From NCBI RefSeq assembly GCF_010500965.1, contig NZ_QVMI01000011.1:154776-218775 (forward strand): a DNA stretch of 64,000 nucleotides. Reading direction: 5' to 3'. The notes under the pieces were generated by a model. That model was given only the letters and a program-made list of their open reading frames with translations, searched no databases and was not told where the DNA came from. The position numbers were made by a program, and so were the translations under genes. This stretch comes from Bacteroides sp. 51 (GTDB lineage Bacteria; Bacteroidota; Bacteroidia; Bacteroidales; Bacteroidaceae). Positions 35,101 to 44,790 of this stretch are shown piece by piece. The first letter of the stretch is position 1. Each line of letters opens with the position of its first letter.

Positions 35101-36544
35101 CATCGTAAACAGAAACATTCAGATCCCGGCTACCCGTCCAGATTCTTCCCTTTTTATCTGTATAAAGTGCCCTGATTTCGTTTTCCGGTAAGTCCGGATC
35201 TTCCGGCGAGGGCATATGGAAATGAAATTTATCGGATATAAAAGTAACCCGCTGTAGGCGGTTAAGTTGTGTGCTCATCCATAAATTACCCTGTTTATCA
35301 GAAAAAGCTGAGAAACAACGGTCGTTGGACTTCCATTTGATAGACTGATCTGTCGTGTTGAAAGGGATAAGTGCTTTACGCTGTGCGTCATAATAGGAGA
35401 GTCCGCCACCTTTGGGATGTATCCACAACACATTATTCGGATCTTCTATAGCAAAGAACCCCGTTTCTGTGCACAACGGGCGCTTGGCTTCGTCTTTGCC
35501 GACAAACTCATGGAACTCCAGTTGTTGTAAATCAAACAAAGTAACTCCGGGGTCGGGGTGGGTAATCCAAAGCAGATGGTTATTGGTAATCATTGCAGAT
35601 TCAATAGATTTATCCTTCCTCTTCATCAGATGATCGAGCCGGAAATGGCGATATGAATGATCCGCGGGATTACTCATAAATACCCCATCCTTATCTGTGA
35701 TATATAGCGTTTTGCCGGTCCCGCCCAGGATAGAAATAACCGAAGCAGACGTTTTTAACTGTTCAACCCGGATTGCTTTCCGGGATAACGAATAGGTGTA
35801 AATCTTTCCATTATTCCCTCCGAATAATAAACTGTCGCCTTGCTCCTTCGCAGTATAGAATGAAGCTGCACTATGAGAGGTACCAGGAACAATGGTAGAT
35901 AATTGTCGGTCCTTTAACTGATAAAGTCCGTTGTCGGTGAGTATCCATTCCTGTTCTGTGGAATCCAGATACACAGCGTGGATTTTACCCGATGGCAAAA
36001 CATTATCCTTATCGGAATAAACATCCAATGCTAATGAGAGATCAACCGGGTGCGTATGGGCTCGTATAGCGCTCCCATCTGTAAACAGCAGCCAGGTAAC
36101 GCCATTGGATAATACCTGGATAGACTGAAAATTGACAGAGGATGCTTTAGGGATAGGATCGAATGTTTCACTACCCGGATTAAAACGGTAAGCAGTTGAA
36201 TCATAACATAAAACCCAGATACAACCATACTTATCTTCATTGATTTCCAGTAAACGGTCGTTCGTAAGTCCACCCTGGTCTTTGGTACTCGACTTATAGT
36301 TCTGGAAATTATATCCGTCGAATCTATACAGTCCATTCCAGGTGGCAAACCACAACAATCCCTTATGATCTTGTATCATATCGTTGACCAGTCCGTCTTC
36401 CACACCATTCTTTGAAGAGAAATAAGTCGTGGTATATTTCTTGGGCAGGTTCGTCGCTGAAACCGATAGGCTCCAGTTGAACAGATTCAGTAAAATGACA
36501 ATAATATAAGTTAAGATATAAAATGTGTTTCTCATAGTATCCAT
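32177..36544 (-). CDS. Hybrid two-component system sensor/regulator (HTCS)
   Basis: This protein of about 1455 residues joins all parts of a two-component system. In order: signal peptide, two seven-bladed regulator-propeller domains with WFATWNGLYRFDGYNF-type repeats (about 35-780), a Y_Y_Y domain (about 800-870), a transmembrane span (about 890-912), a HisKA domain with phospho-acceptor His944 in SHELRTP, HATPase, a receiver domain with Asp1248 in ITDIMMP, and an AraC-type helix-turn-helix (about 1360-1455). The periplasmic sensor would bind an oligosaccharide and activate nearby PUL genes. It diverges from SusC at 36913, so the pectin-type PUL is the likely target; control of the PUL ending at 32044 is also possible. 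Start codons at 36544 or 36535 are both plausible. Confidence 0.95.
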   Translation of the reverse strand: MDTMRNTFYILTYIIVILLNLFNWSLSVSATNLPKKYTTTYFSSKNGVEDGLVNDMIQDHKGLLWFATWNGLYRFDGYNFQNYKSSTKDQGGLTNDRLLEINEDKYGCIWVLCYDSTAYRFNPGSETFDPIPKASSVNFQSIQVLSNGVTWLLFTDGSAIRAHTHPVDLSLALDVYSDKDNVLPSGKIHAVYLDSTEQEWILTDNGLYQLKDRQLSTIVPGTSHSAASFYTAKEQGDSLLFGGNNGKIYTYSLSRKAIRVEQLKTSASVISILGGTGKTLYITDKDGVFMSNPADHSYRHFRLDHLMKRKDKSIESAMITNNHLLWITHPDPGVTLFDLQQLEFHEFVGKDEAKRPLCTETGFFAIEDPNNVLWIHPKGGGLSYYDAQRKALIPFNTTDQSIKWKSNDRCFSAFSDKQGNLWMSTQLNRLQRVTFISDKFHFHMPSPEDPDLPENEIRALYTDKKGRIWTGSRDLNVSVYDAQFNLLHSFRAGKVYAITQDSDDVFWISTKGEGLIRVVETASGHFKTEQYTHDPNNLHSISHNNIYFTFQDRKKRLWVATYGGGLNLIEQQADGSLHFINHQNGLKNYPIQRFYKVRHITEDSVGNIWVSTTAGILHFNENFREPETIVFDQINREQGDVNSLNNNDVHMIKCTSKGRIYAVTYGGGLNEIIKTAQGSYQCEAFTQENGLISDIIYAVEEDRNGNLWLATGGGLVKFVHSQEQIQYPSEHIAFNMHFSEGVGSMDKERILFGTNRGIFYFTPGKINQTDFVPQIFFSSIWVNNEELTPKETPEILPTSIDNSQQVTLPPNNHSLRITFSALNMTNTEYTHYAYMLRGFDKTYRYTDQGHEANYTNLPPGKYIFSVKSTNSEGVWVDNERTLSIEVLPTFSETPLASFLLFLLILIIALTVMYIYTVFYRMKQKVRNEEYLAQLKLNFFTDVSHELRTPLTLITGPLDFILNTETLPEKLRESLSMIRKNSERMQRLVGQILDFSKIQDQKMRLRVQYTDIVRFAQGVVEHFMGLASERHITLRFSSGPSDCYLWIDEDKIEKVIFNLLSNAFKYTPDHKHIQVDVTETQHTVSIKVTDQGVGIPEEKQKSIFNRFENFIQKKSNNSPSSGIGLSLAKELTEMHQGLISVESKIGEGSAFTIILLKGKEHYPADTEYIVDDLKNGNPIAPIVITPEEETESEPGNGNELRMLIVEDNQELRIFIKQVFQDKYHITEARDGSEGLEKAFATLPDIIITDIMMPVKDGIQMLQELRHDERTSHIPAIVLTAKSDLDSVLIGIQTGADDYITKPFSIHYLQLKVDNLLAQRKKLQVFYSQNKIENISKEEEQATQLSEKDMAFLSKLGEVMEEQMNNPDLNVDTVVDHFNLSRTIFFHKLKSLTGLSPILYIRDVRMRRAAELIRQQQYTMAEIAYMVGYNDPHYFSKSFKAFWGMTATEYAKRTFQG

Positions 36545-36648
36545 ATGCCTTGTGTACAAAAGTAAAATAAAAAAAGCATTGTATTCTATGTTTCTTGTAA
36601 CTATTCGGTTTGGTACGTTACTTATTTAATCATTCCGTTACTCATAGT

Positions 36649-36735
36649 AAAGAAAGGGCCGGACCATCGACTATACATCATCCGACCTTTTACTATACAT
36701 CATCCGGTGTTTTTCATCAAAGGTCCGGGGTATAT
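36649..36735. repeat. Short 22-nt direct repeat in the HTCS/SusC intergenic region
   Basis: ACTATACATCATCCG occurs at 36671 and 36693, exactly 22 nt apart, with weaker CCGG-containing units on either side. The intergenic gap 36545-36912 holds this repeat and otherwise AT-rich sequence. A TACTTTGC box near 36873 could be part of the SusC promoter but does not match TAnnTTTG exactly. The repeat could be the HTCS binding site or another member of the 22-nt arrays. Confidence 0.55.
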
Positions 36736-36912
36736 CTTTCTGCCCATACCTGGGTTGATTTCCTCTTCTTCGTATCAAACCGGATGCTTGCATGTTTTTA
36801 AGTATATCTGATAGATATTCCATCGATATTGTTAGAAAATACACCGAGATTTCCTGTTTTTGTTCTACTTTGCTCCAAGAAATCTCTAATACTAATTTAA
36901 CTATTGAAAAAC

Positions 36913-39900
36913 ATGAGAAAAAGAAGTAGAAATGTTTGGTTCATTTGCGGCCTTTCTCTTGGTTTAGCTTCGCTACCACTATATGGTAATGCCGAAGATA
37001 ATATGAAAGAATACGCATCGTATAGCCAACAATCCGTTCAGCAAAACCGGAAAATAACAGGTGTCATTATTGACGATTTAAGCGAACCGCTTATTGGGGT
37101 ATCTGTTTTAGTGAAGGGAACAACAATTGGAACAATTACAGATTTTGATGGAAACTTCTCTTTAGATGTACCGAATGACGCTGTATTGGTTATCTCTTAT
37201 GTCGGTTACAAAACACAGGAAATCACCGTAGGCAACCAACAACGACTGGCCATTACGTTGGAGTCTGATAATAAGGTACTCGATGAGGTAGTGGTCGTGG
37301 GTTACGGTGTGGTACGTAAAGCCGACCTGACAGGTTCCATTGGTAGTGCAAACGCCGAAGCCATTACAGCCAAAGGAGCTACTTCATTGATGGAGAGCTT
37401 GCAGGGACAAGTGGCCGGTGTGAATATCACTCAATCTTCCAGTCGCGCAGGCGATGGGTTCAGCATCCAGATTCGCGGTAAGAGTACCATGAGCGATAAG
37501 AGCGAACCCTTGTATGTTATTGACGGTGTGGTTTGCGACAATATGAACTTCCTTAACCCCATGGACATTGAGAAAGTAGACATTCTGAAAGATGCTTCCT
37601 CAACCGCTATCTATGGTTCGCGTGCAACCAACGGGGTGGTTATGATTACCACAAAGAAAGGAGATGAGAATGCCACAAGAACCTCTGTTAGTTATGATGG
37701 TTATTATGGTATTAAAACTACGGCAAACATGCCCGATTTTATGGATGGTGACCAATTCATGAACTGGCGTTTCCATCGTTATCTGACTTCATCTATGGAT
37801 GCAAGTACCGGCCTGACAAAGTGGGATATGTCGACAGCCAACCTCCGCAACTTCTGGGGTGCAGACAGTCAGGTAGTGAAGGATATGTATAAGAACAAAA
37901 ATTATACCGATTGGGCTGATATCGTAACACGCGATGGTTCCCAACAGAATCACTTTCTGAATATCACCGGTAACGCAAAAAACATGACGTACCGTATTGG
38001 ATTAGGATATCAGAATGAAGAAGGTATTGCTTACGACGCTTACGAGCGGTGGAACATAAAGGGAGCCGTAGACCATAAAATATCGGATAAAGTATCGGCT
38101 GGTATCTCTACCAATATGGCTACATCAATGAAGAATAACGGTAGCCAGAATTCTGTGTTGAACGGATTTCGCATGACTCCTGCAATGCCCGCTTATTATT
38201 GGGATGGTCCTAATGTCGGTAAACCGATCTTTCAACCTGGTAAAGATGTGGTAGTGTATCCTGATGGTGGTGGCCCGACCTCGACAATCAATCCGATAGT
38301 TGACCGTGAAAATTCTAAAGACGATACCCGTGCTTACGATGCTATGGCGAATTTGTATTTGCAATATAGTCCGGTAAATGAGGTTATTCTTAAAACCACA
38401 TTCTCGCCTATGTATGCGAAAAGAACCCGCGGTGTTTTCTATGGAGCAGATACTCAATTGCGTGGTGGTGCATCTAATATGGCAGAAAAACATAATGATG
38501 AAGTATTCTCTTATACTTGGGATACACAGGCAAATTATGTAAAAACCTTTGGCGATCATAGTCTGAATGCATTGGCTTTGTTTAGTGTATACCAGTTAAA
38601 GGAACAGGGAGACGATATTACAGTGGTAGATATGCCCTTTGATGTAGAGTGGCATAACCTGGGGTCGGGTACCGTTCAAAACCAGAATAGTTACTACCGT
38701 AAGATATCAATGCTTTCTTATGTGGCCCGTATTAATTATGCATATAAAGGAAAGTATTTGCTGACTGTGTCTTCTCGTTGGGATGGAAGTTCGAAGTTCC
38801 AGAAAGGCGATCGTTGGGGCATGTTCCCATCGGCTGCTTTGGCATGGCGTATATCGGATGAAGCGTTTATGAAACCCGCCGAAAATTGGCTAAGTAACCT
38901 GAAACTGCGTGCCAGTTTTGGTGTTTCGGGTAATAACGCCGGACTTGCAGCCTATGACACAAGCGCTCTGGCTAACGTAAAATACTATTATAATTTTGGT
39001 TCTGCCCCGGCTAATGGCTTCGGTTATAAAATAATTGACTCGAATCTGACCTGGGAGAAGACCACTGAAATTAACTTCGGTATCGACTTCGGTTTCTTCA
39101 ATAACCGCATCAACGGGTCTATCGACCTCTATAATAAAGACTCTAAAGACCTTTTGATGGAAATGTTGACTCCGTTCGAACTGGGTACTATTGGAAAGAT
39201 CGACGATCTGAACAGTGAAGGTTCAATAATAAGCAATGTGGGTAAAGTGAACAATAAAGGTATTGAAATTCAGTTGAATACTTTAAATGTACAAACACAA
39301 GACTGGCGTTGGGAAACCAGCTTCTCTTTTGCCCGGAACATAAATAAGATCAAAGAACTGAATAACGCCAAAGAAGACCTCGTAGGAAACAAGTGGTTTA
39401 TCGGCCGGCCTATTGACGTGGTGTATGGATATAAATATATGGGCATTTGTACACGGGAAGAAGCGCAAGCCTATGCCAATGATCCGAATATGAAAACCAA
39501 GTTCTACGAAGGCGAAATGAAGATATTCGATAGAGACGGTAACGGCACTATTGATGCTGAAGACAAAATGGTATTAGGACATGCGGCTCCAACATGGACA
39601 GGAAGTTTCACTTCTAACCTTTCTTATAAGAACATCGACTTCTCAGTAGGCATTTATACGAGTCAGGGTGGCACGGTGTACTCTCCTTTTATGGGTGAAT
39701 TCCTCGATTATAATCAAAGAGGTATGCAACGTCTGAATTTTGACTATTATATACCGGAAGGTGTTCCTGTTTTAGCAGCAGACGGATCGGTGACAACCCA
39801 GAGTGCTACGCATTACGGCAAATACCCTTTCCCTACAAATGGAACAAACGGTAAAGGTGGTGGCGCAAACTGGTTAAGCGGAGGCAATGAAGACCGTGCG

Positions 39901-40143
39901 CAAAACTTTGTCGATAACTCTTATGTAAAAGTGAAGAACATTACGCTGGGCTATACTTTACCGAAAGCATGGCTGTCGAAACTGCATGTCTCAAACCTGA
40001 GAGTATATGTAAATATCTTGAATCCGTTTACATTCACTGACTATGAAGGATTTGACCCGGAATGGGCAGGTTCCGCCATTGGCGACGGTAGCGGTGGTGT
40101 CAGTTCAAGAACTTATCAAATGGGTGTAAACTTAAAATTCTAA
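36913..40143 (+). CDS. SusC-like TonB-dependent transporter (pectin-type PUL)
   Basis: This 1076-residue protein has a signal peptide (cleavage near NAEDN), a carboxypeptidase-regulatory-like domain (about 45-125, ITGVIIDDLSEPLIGVSVLVKGT), a TonB box-like VLDEVVVVGYGVVRKADLTG, a plug domain with DASSTAIYGSRATNGVVMITT, and a complete barrel ending YQMGVNLKF. The ATG at 36913 is chosen over an upstream TTG. It opens an operon with SusD (13 nt later) and the GH43-GH28 enzyme, and diverges from the HTCS gene that probably controls it. Confidence 0.95.
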   Translation: MRKRSRNVWFICGLSLGLASLPLYGNAEDNMKEYASYSQQSVQQNRKITGVIIDDLSEPLIGVSVLVKGTTIGTITDFDGNFSLDVPNDAVLVISYVGYKTQEITVGNQQRLAITLESDNKVLDEVVVVGYGVVRKADLTGSIGSANAEAITAKGATSLMESLQGQVAGVNITQSSSRAGDGFSIQIRGKSTMSDKSEPLYVIDGVVCDNMNFLNPMDIEKVDILKDASSTAIYGSRATNGVVMITTKKGDENATRTSVSYDGYYGIKTTANMPDFMDGDQFMNWRFHRYLTSSMDASTGLTKWDMSTANLRNFWGADSQVVKDMYKNKNYTDWADIVTRDGSQQNHFLNITGNAKNMTYRIGLGYQNEEGIAYDAYERWNIKGAVDHKISDKVSAGISTNMATSMKNNGSQNSVLNGFRMTPAMPAYYWDGPNVGKPIFQPGKDVVVYPDGGGPTSTINPIVDRENSKDDTRAYDAMANLYLQYSPVNEVILKTTFSPMYAKRTRGVFYGADTQLRGGASNMAEKHNDEVFSYTWDTQANYVKTFGDHSLNALALFSVYQLKEQGDDITVVDMPFDVEWHNLGSGTVQNQNSYYRKISMLSYVARINYAYKGKYLLTVSSRWDGSSKFQKGDRWGMFPSAALAWRISDEAFMKPAENWLSNLKLRASFGVSGNNAGLAAYDTSALANVKYYYNFGSAPANGFGYKIIDSNLTWEKTTEINFGIDFGFFNNRINGSIDLYNKDSKDLLMEMLTPFELGTIGKIDDLNSEGSIISNVGKVNNKGIEIQLNTLNVQTQDWRWETSFSFARNINKIKELNNAKEDLVGNKWFIGRPIDVVYGYKYMGICTREEAQAYANDPNMKTKFYEGEMKIFDRDGNGTIDAEDKMVLGHAAPTWTGSFTSNLSYKNIDFSVGIYTSQGGTVYSPFMGEFLDYNQRGMQRLNFDYYIPEGVPVLAADGSVTTQSATHYGKYPFPTNGTNGKGGGANWLSGGNEDRAQNFVDNSYVKVKNITLGYTLPKAWLSKLHVSNLRVYVNILNPFTFTDYEGFDPEWAGSAIGDGSGGVSSRTYQMGVNLKF

Positions 40144-40156
40144 AATAGATATAATT

Positions 40157-41875
40157 ATGAAGAAAATATATATTATCGCTGCCTTAGCTTTGTCTACCCT
40201 GTGTGGTTGCTCGGGATTCCTTGATCAGGATAACCGGTCGAATGTTCCATCGGATGACTTTTACAAGACTGCCAAAGGTTTTGAAAGCCTCACAAATTCT
40301 ACATACTCTTCATTGCGCGGACTATACAATATGCAACCGCAATTGTTTGTTGCCGGAACAGACCTCTATGCCGACGGAAAGTCGCAGGGAGTTGTGATGG
40401 GGCAATACACCTTTACGGCAGATATCGGGATCGTTAGAAACTTCTATGTAGCTTGTTATAAAGGTATTCAGCTGGCCAACAGCGTGATTGCTTACGGTGA
40501 TTTAACGGAAAATACTTCTGTTCGCTTACAATATGTTGACGAAGCCCGCTTTATACGCGCTTGGTATTATTTCCAATTGGTGCAACAATTCGGAGCCGTA
40601 GCTTTAAATAAAGAAATGTTCGATTACGCCGAGATGAATCACGAACGTACCGGTTTAGCCGAAGTATATCAATTTATTATTGATGAATTTCTTTATCTGT
40701 GCTCCGATGATTCGAACCTGTTAGGGCGTACCTCTTCCGGTGTAGGTCGTGCCAACAAGCGTGCGGCTGCATTCTATCTGGCCAAAGCTTATCTTACCCG
40801 TGGCTGGTTGGATGGTACGGATTATGAATCGCAAATGGATGCTATAGCTCAAAGCACCGACTTTTCAAATGCTGCTAAGTATGCATTGGAAGCAATAAAC
40901 GGAGAGGTTCCTTCAATCTCAATTGAAGATGCTTTCGACTTTAATAATGAAGAAAATAACGAGATATTCTGGAGCATTCAGTTTAGTTCGGCCACACTGG
41001 AAAATCCAAAAACACATGGTTCATACCAACAGTCGCAGTTTGGTTCCTATCTGGGTGGTTCGGAAAAACCGCGTAATAAAGCAATCGACGGAAATTTCGC
41101 ACCTTCCCTTCGTTTGCAGCAGTTGTACACTAAAGGAGATGCCCGGCTTGAACAAACCTTTATGTTGGAGTTCCATGAGGCTTACTTCGATTATTATTCG
41201 GCTCCGACTACCTCTAAGATAATCTACTATTATGCTCCGGCATGGGCCACAGATGCTGATATCGAAGCCTGGAAAGCGGATGACCCAAATGGTTTGAAAA
41301 CAAATACAATTATCAGTAAAACCATTGCCGATGGAGGTATCGCTCCATCTAACGGAGCACCGGCCACGTATAAAGACCGTCGCTCAATGGACTATGGAAA
41401 CGCATGTATCAAGAAGTTCGATGACCCTTCGGACGCTTCCATTGCTAACCGTGAATCCAGATGTAGCACGCATGATGTGGTCGTATCCCGTTTGGGCGAA
41501 GCCTACCTGATTGCAGCCGAAGCTTATATAAAAATGAATCAGCCGGACAATGCCGCCAAAATGATCAATGATTTGCGTAAACGTCCGGGTACTATTAAGT
41601 CCGGCTATACTGCGGCAATGACTGTGGCTACAGGCGATGTGGATATTGATTTCCTTTTGGATGAACGCGCCCGCGAAATGGCTGGTGAATATGTTCGCTG
41701 GACCGACCTGAAACGTACACATAAGTTGGTAGAATATGCTACTACTTATAACGAAGACGGTATCAAGGAAGCGAATATGAAGGGTACGGATGGGAAGTAC
41801 AAAACCCTTCGTCCGATACCTCAGGCGGCTATTGACCTGAACCAGGCGAAAGTAACCCAAAACCCGGGATATTAA
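40157..41875 (+). CDS. SusD-like surface glycan-binding lipoprotein (pectin-type PUL)
   Basis: This 572-residue lipoprotein has lipobox LCGC (Cys18) followed by SGFLDQDNRSNVPSDDFYKT, the usual SusD opening. Further family features are YVDEARFIRAWYYFQLVQQFG, RLGEAYLIAAEAYIKMNQPDNAAKMINDLRKRPG and DERAREMAGEYVRWTDLKRT. It ends VTQNPGY. It should form a complex with the SusC encoded just upstream and bind the oligosaccharide released by surface enzymes. The GH43-GH28 gene follows after 44 nt. Confidence 0.95.
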   Translation: MKKIYIIAALALSTLCGCSGFLDQDNRSNVPSDDFYKTAKGFESLTNSTYSSLRGLYNMQPQLFVAGTDLYADGKSQGVVMGQYTFTADIGIVRNFYVACYKGIQLANSVIAYGDLTENTSVRLQYVDEARFIRAWYYFQLVQQFGAVALNKEMFDYAEMNHERTGLAEVYQFIIDEFLYLCSDDSNLLGRTSSGVGRANKRAAAFYLAKAYLTRGWLDGTDYESQMDAIAQSTDFSNAAKYALEAINGEVPSISIEDAFDFNNEENNEIFWSIQFSSATLENPKTHGSYQQSQFGSYLGGSEKPRNKAIDGNFAPSLRLQQLYTKGDARLEQTFMLEFHEAYFDYYSAPTTSKIIYYYAPAWATDADIEAWKADDPNGLKTNTIISKTIADGGIAPSNGAPATYKDRRSMDYGNACIKKFDDPSDASIANRESRCSTHDVVVSRLGEAYLIAAEAYIKMNQPDNAAKMINDLRKRPGTIKSGYTAAMTVATGDVDIDFLLDERAREMAGEYVRWTDLKRTHKLVEYATTYNEDGIKEANMKGTDGKYKTLRPIPQAAIDLNQAKVTQNPGY

Positions 41876-41919
41876 GCGGTAACGTGCCGCAGCGAGGTTA
41901 TTATTAACGACTGATTTGA

Positions 41920-44784
41920 ATGAAGAAAGTATTACTGATTCTTTGCTTTATAAGCAATGTATTCATCTTGTTAGCCCAAGGTAGCCCCAGTAAGTGGGGC
42001 GACCAGGGCAACGGGACATATATCAACCCGATTCTGAATGCCGATTATTCCGATCCGGACGTGATCCGGGTAGGCGATAAATATTATATGGTAGCATCGG
42101 ACTTCCATTTCTTAGGTATGCAGGTATTGGAATCGGAGGATATGATAAACTGGAAACTGATCTCACAGGTCTATGACCGGTTTGACTTTCCTGAATGGAA
42201 CGAAAACAAACGCTACGCGGGTGGCTCATGGGCGCCGGCTATACGCTATCACGACAACAAGTTCTGGGTGTTTTTCTGTACACCTCACGAGGGATTGTTT
42301 ATGTCCAATGCTGCCGATCCGGCAGGACCGTGGAGTCCTTTGCACTTAGTGCAGGCAGTTGAGAAGTGGGAAGACCCTTGTCCGTTTTGGGATGATGACG
42401 GGAACGCGTACCTGGGTCGTAGTAAACATGGTGCCGGACCGATCATTGTGCATAAAATGAGTCCCGATGGCACCCGCTTACTCGATGATGGTCTGACCGT
42501 ATATACCGGTCCGGTGGCCGAAGGTACCAAGATACATAAACGCGATGGGTATTATTATATGTCCATTCCGGAAGGTGGAGTAGAGAGGGGATGGCAAACC
42601 ATTCTTCGCTCAAAGAATATCTATGGACCGTACGAGAAGAAGGTGGTGTTGGAGCAGGGAACTACCCCGATTAATGGTCCCCATCAGGGAGCGATAGTCG
42701 ATACACCGGACGGGCAATGGTTCTTCTATCATTTCCAGCATAGCGGCACATTGGGGCGTGTAGTTCATTTGCAACCCATGTACTGGCATGATGGCTGGCC
42801 GGTGATAGGAGTCGATGTGGATCGCAATGGTATTGGCGAGCCGGTTTACTCCTGGAAAAAGCCCATCTCCAGTTCGGCGATATATGCACCACAAACAGAT
42901 GATGATTTCTCTTCACCGCAGTTGTCGCTGCAATGGCAGTTTAACCACAATCCGGTGGATGAAGCCTGGTCTTTAACTTCGCCCAGTGGTTGCCTGACGT
43001 TGAAAGCGCTTAAGTCGCCTACGTTCCGGTTGGCACGCAATACACTAACACAAAAGGTAATGGGTTATGTCAGTGAAGCTACTGTGGCTGTCGACTTTTC
43101 GAATATGGTCGACGGGCAACGCAACGGGTTAACTTGTATGGGTAAGGAGAACCGGATGCTGGGTGTGAAGATGGAGAAAGGGCAAAAGAGCCTGTATATA
43201 TCTAACGATACGACCGAGCAGGTTGTTATTCCCCTTCAAAACGAGCAGGTTTATTTGCGTGTTTCTATGGATGTGCCTGCCCAAAGTTTTCAGTTTTCAT
43301 ATAGTATAGATAATATCACTTTTACTCCATGTGGAGAATCGTTCTTTACTCGTTTCGGTTTTTGGAAAGGCGCACGCCTGGGACTGTATTGCTATAATAC
43401 GCAAAAGGACGCGGGCGAGGCTTCTTTCTTGTGGTTCACTTATAAACACGATGGTCCGCAGGCGGGTACAACCAATGAAATGGAACAGATTGTTTCCGGT
43501 ATCGCCCGGACGTCTTTTCCGGACAGGGATGTTCGTGTAACTTGTCCGGTGACGGATAATGAACGGATTACCTTGTCGCGCCGACTTCTGCAACACGCCA
43601 TCGACTCTTGCTCCTTGCTGGGCGGCGGTCGTGTAGTTGTAGGACCGGGAACGTATCCTTTGAATGGAAACATCCTGCTCAAAAGTAATGTAAACCTGCA
43701 CCTGGAAGAGGGAGCATACCTGTTATTCAGCGGTAAGGCCGATGATTTCCTGCCTGTCGTGCAAACCCGCTGGGAAGGCACCGAACTGTATGGTCATTCG
43801 CCTATGATTTATGCTTACCATGCCGATAATATCGCTATTACGGGAAAGGGAACAATTGATGCTCAGGGCGGACTGGAATTTGCTCCGTGGGCAGAGAAAG
43901 AAGCACCCGACCGGGACAAGCTGCGCGATATGGGCGAAAGGCTTGTGCCTGTGCAGGACCGGATATTTGGTAAGGGTACTATTCTGCGTCCTTCTTGTAT
44001 CCAGCCATTGGGTTGTTCGCGCATACTGATCGAAGATGTAACCATCAAGAACTCTCCGTTCTGGACTATCCATTTGTTGTATTGCGATAACGTAATTGTG
44101 CGTGGTGTAACCATCGACAGTCATTATCCGAATAACGACGGTTGCGATCCGGAATCTACCTCTAATGTATTGATAGAGAACTGTATCTTCCGCACGGGCG
44201 ATGATGCAGTGGCTATTAAATCCGGTCGCGATGCCGATGGCAGATTTGTAGGACGTGCATCGCGGAACATTGTGATACGGAATTGCCTGTTCGAATCGGA
44301 ATGTAACGGTTTGTGCATCGGCAGTGAAATGTCGGGTGGGGTAGAGAATGTATATATGGAGAATATCCGGATCGGTACGGTGAAGAATGCCATTTACTTT
44401 AAGTCGAACCGCGACAGGGGAGGCTATATCCGGAATGTACAGGTCAACAATATCTCTGTTGAACGCTCAAGAGGTGCCATTCTTCGTTTCGAAGCCAACT
44501 ACTTTGGATATCGTGGAGGGAATCATGCTACGCAATACGAGAATTTCCGCATCCGTAATGTGCGGGCCAATAAGTCCGATCATTATGCCATCTTTATGGA
44601 TGGGTATGAGGAAAAACCTATTAAGGATATTGTGATTGACCACTTCCATGTGAAGCAAGCTACGCATCCGTATTATTTAATGTGTACCAAAGATATCGTA
44701 CTGAAAGATGCTACGGTGAACGGTAAGAGTTTGCCTGCGCATCCGGAAGAGCATAAAGAACGGGTTACGCTGGATGTGTATTGA
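41920..44784 (+). CDS. Bifunctional GH43-GH28 pectin-degrading enzyme
   Basis: This 954-residue exported protein joins two glycoside hydrolases. After a signal peptide (to about residue 20), a GH43 five-bladed propeller covers about 33-300, with base Asp45 in DYSDPDVIR, Asp152 in WEDPCPFW and acid Glu201 in AEGTKIH. A concanavalin-like beta-sandwich (about 315-510) follows, as in GH43 xylosidases. From about 540 to 954 is a GH28 right-handed beta-helix with the three catalytic acids Asp740 (NNDGCD) and Asp761/Asp762 (TGDDAVAIKSG). The usual GH28 His region reads ECNGLCIGSEMSGG, with Asn where many family members have His. The likely substrates are a decorated galacturonan: GH43 removes arabinose or xylose, GH28 cuts galacturonic acid links. 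The assignment of linkage is inference. Confidence 0.9.
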   Translation: MKKVLLILCFISNVFILLAQGSPSKWGDQGNGTYINPILNADYSDPDVIRVGDKYYMVASDFHFLGMQVLESEDMINWKLISQVYDRFDFPEWNENKRYAGGSWAPAIRYHDNKFWVFFCTPHEGLFMSNAADPAGPWSPLHLVQAVEKWEDPCPFWDDDGNAYLGRSKHGAGPIIVHKMSPDGTRLLDDGLTVYTGPVAEGTKIHKRDGYYYMSIPEGGVERGWQTILRSKNIYGPYEKKVVLEQGTTPINGPHQGAIVDTPDGQWFFYHFQHSGTLGRVVHLQPMYWHDGWPVIGVDVDRNGIGEPVYSWKKPISSSAIYAPQTDDDFSSPQLSLQWQFNHNPVDEAWSLTSPSGCLTLKALKSPTFRLARNTLTQKVMGYVSEATVAVDFSNMVDGQRNGLTCMGKENRMLGVKMEKGQKSLYISNDTTEQVVIPLQNEQVYLRVSMDVPAQSFQFSYSIDNITFTPCGESFFTRFGFWKGARLGLYCYNTQKDAGEASFLWFTYKHDGPQAGTTNEMEQIVSGIARTSFPDRDVRVTCPVTDNERITLSRRLLQHAIDSCSLLGGGRVVVGPGTYPLNGNILLKSNVNLHLEEGAYLLFSGKADDFLPVVQTRWEGTELYGHSPMIYAYHADNIAITGKGTIDAQGGLEFAPWAEKEAPDRDKLRDMGERLVPVQDRIFGKGTILRPSCIQPLGCSRILIEDVTIKNSPFWTIHLLYCDNVIVRGVTIDSHYPNNDGCDPESTSNVLIENCIFRTGDDAVAIKSGRDADGRFVGRASRNIVIRNCLFESECNGLCIGSEMSGGVENVYMENIRIGTVKNAIYFKSNRDRGGYIRNVQVNNISVERSRGAILRFEANYFGYRGGNHATQYENFRIRNVRANKSDHYAIFMDGYEEKPIKDIVIDHFHVKQATHPYYLMCTKDIVLKDATVNGKSLPAHPEEHKERVTLDVY

Positions 44785-44790
44785 TTGGAA

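Noticed and set aside
36866-36882. Promoter box TACTTTGC before the third SusC gene
   Set aside because: One base short of the TAnnTTTG spacing; kept only as a remark, not as a feature.
41384-41860. 158-codon minus-strand frame inside the SusD gene
   Set aside because: Shadow of a well-supported SusD reading frame; no independent domain.
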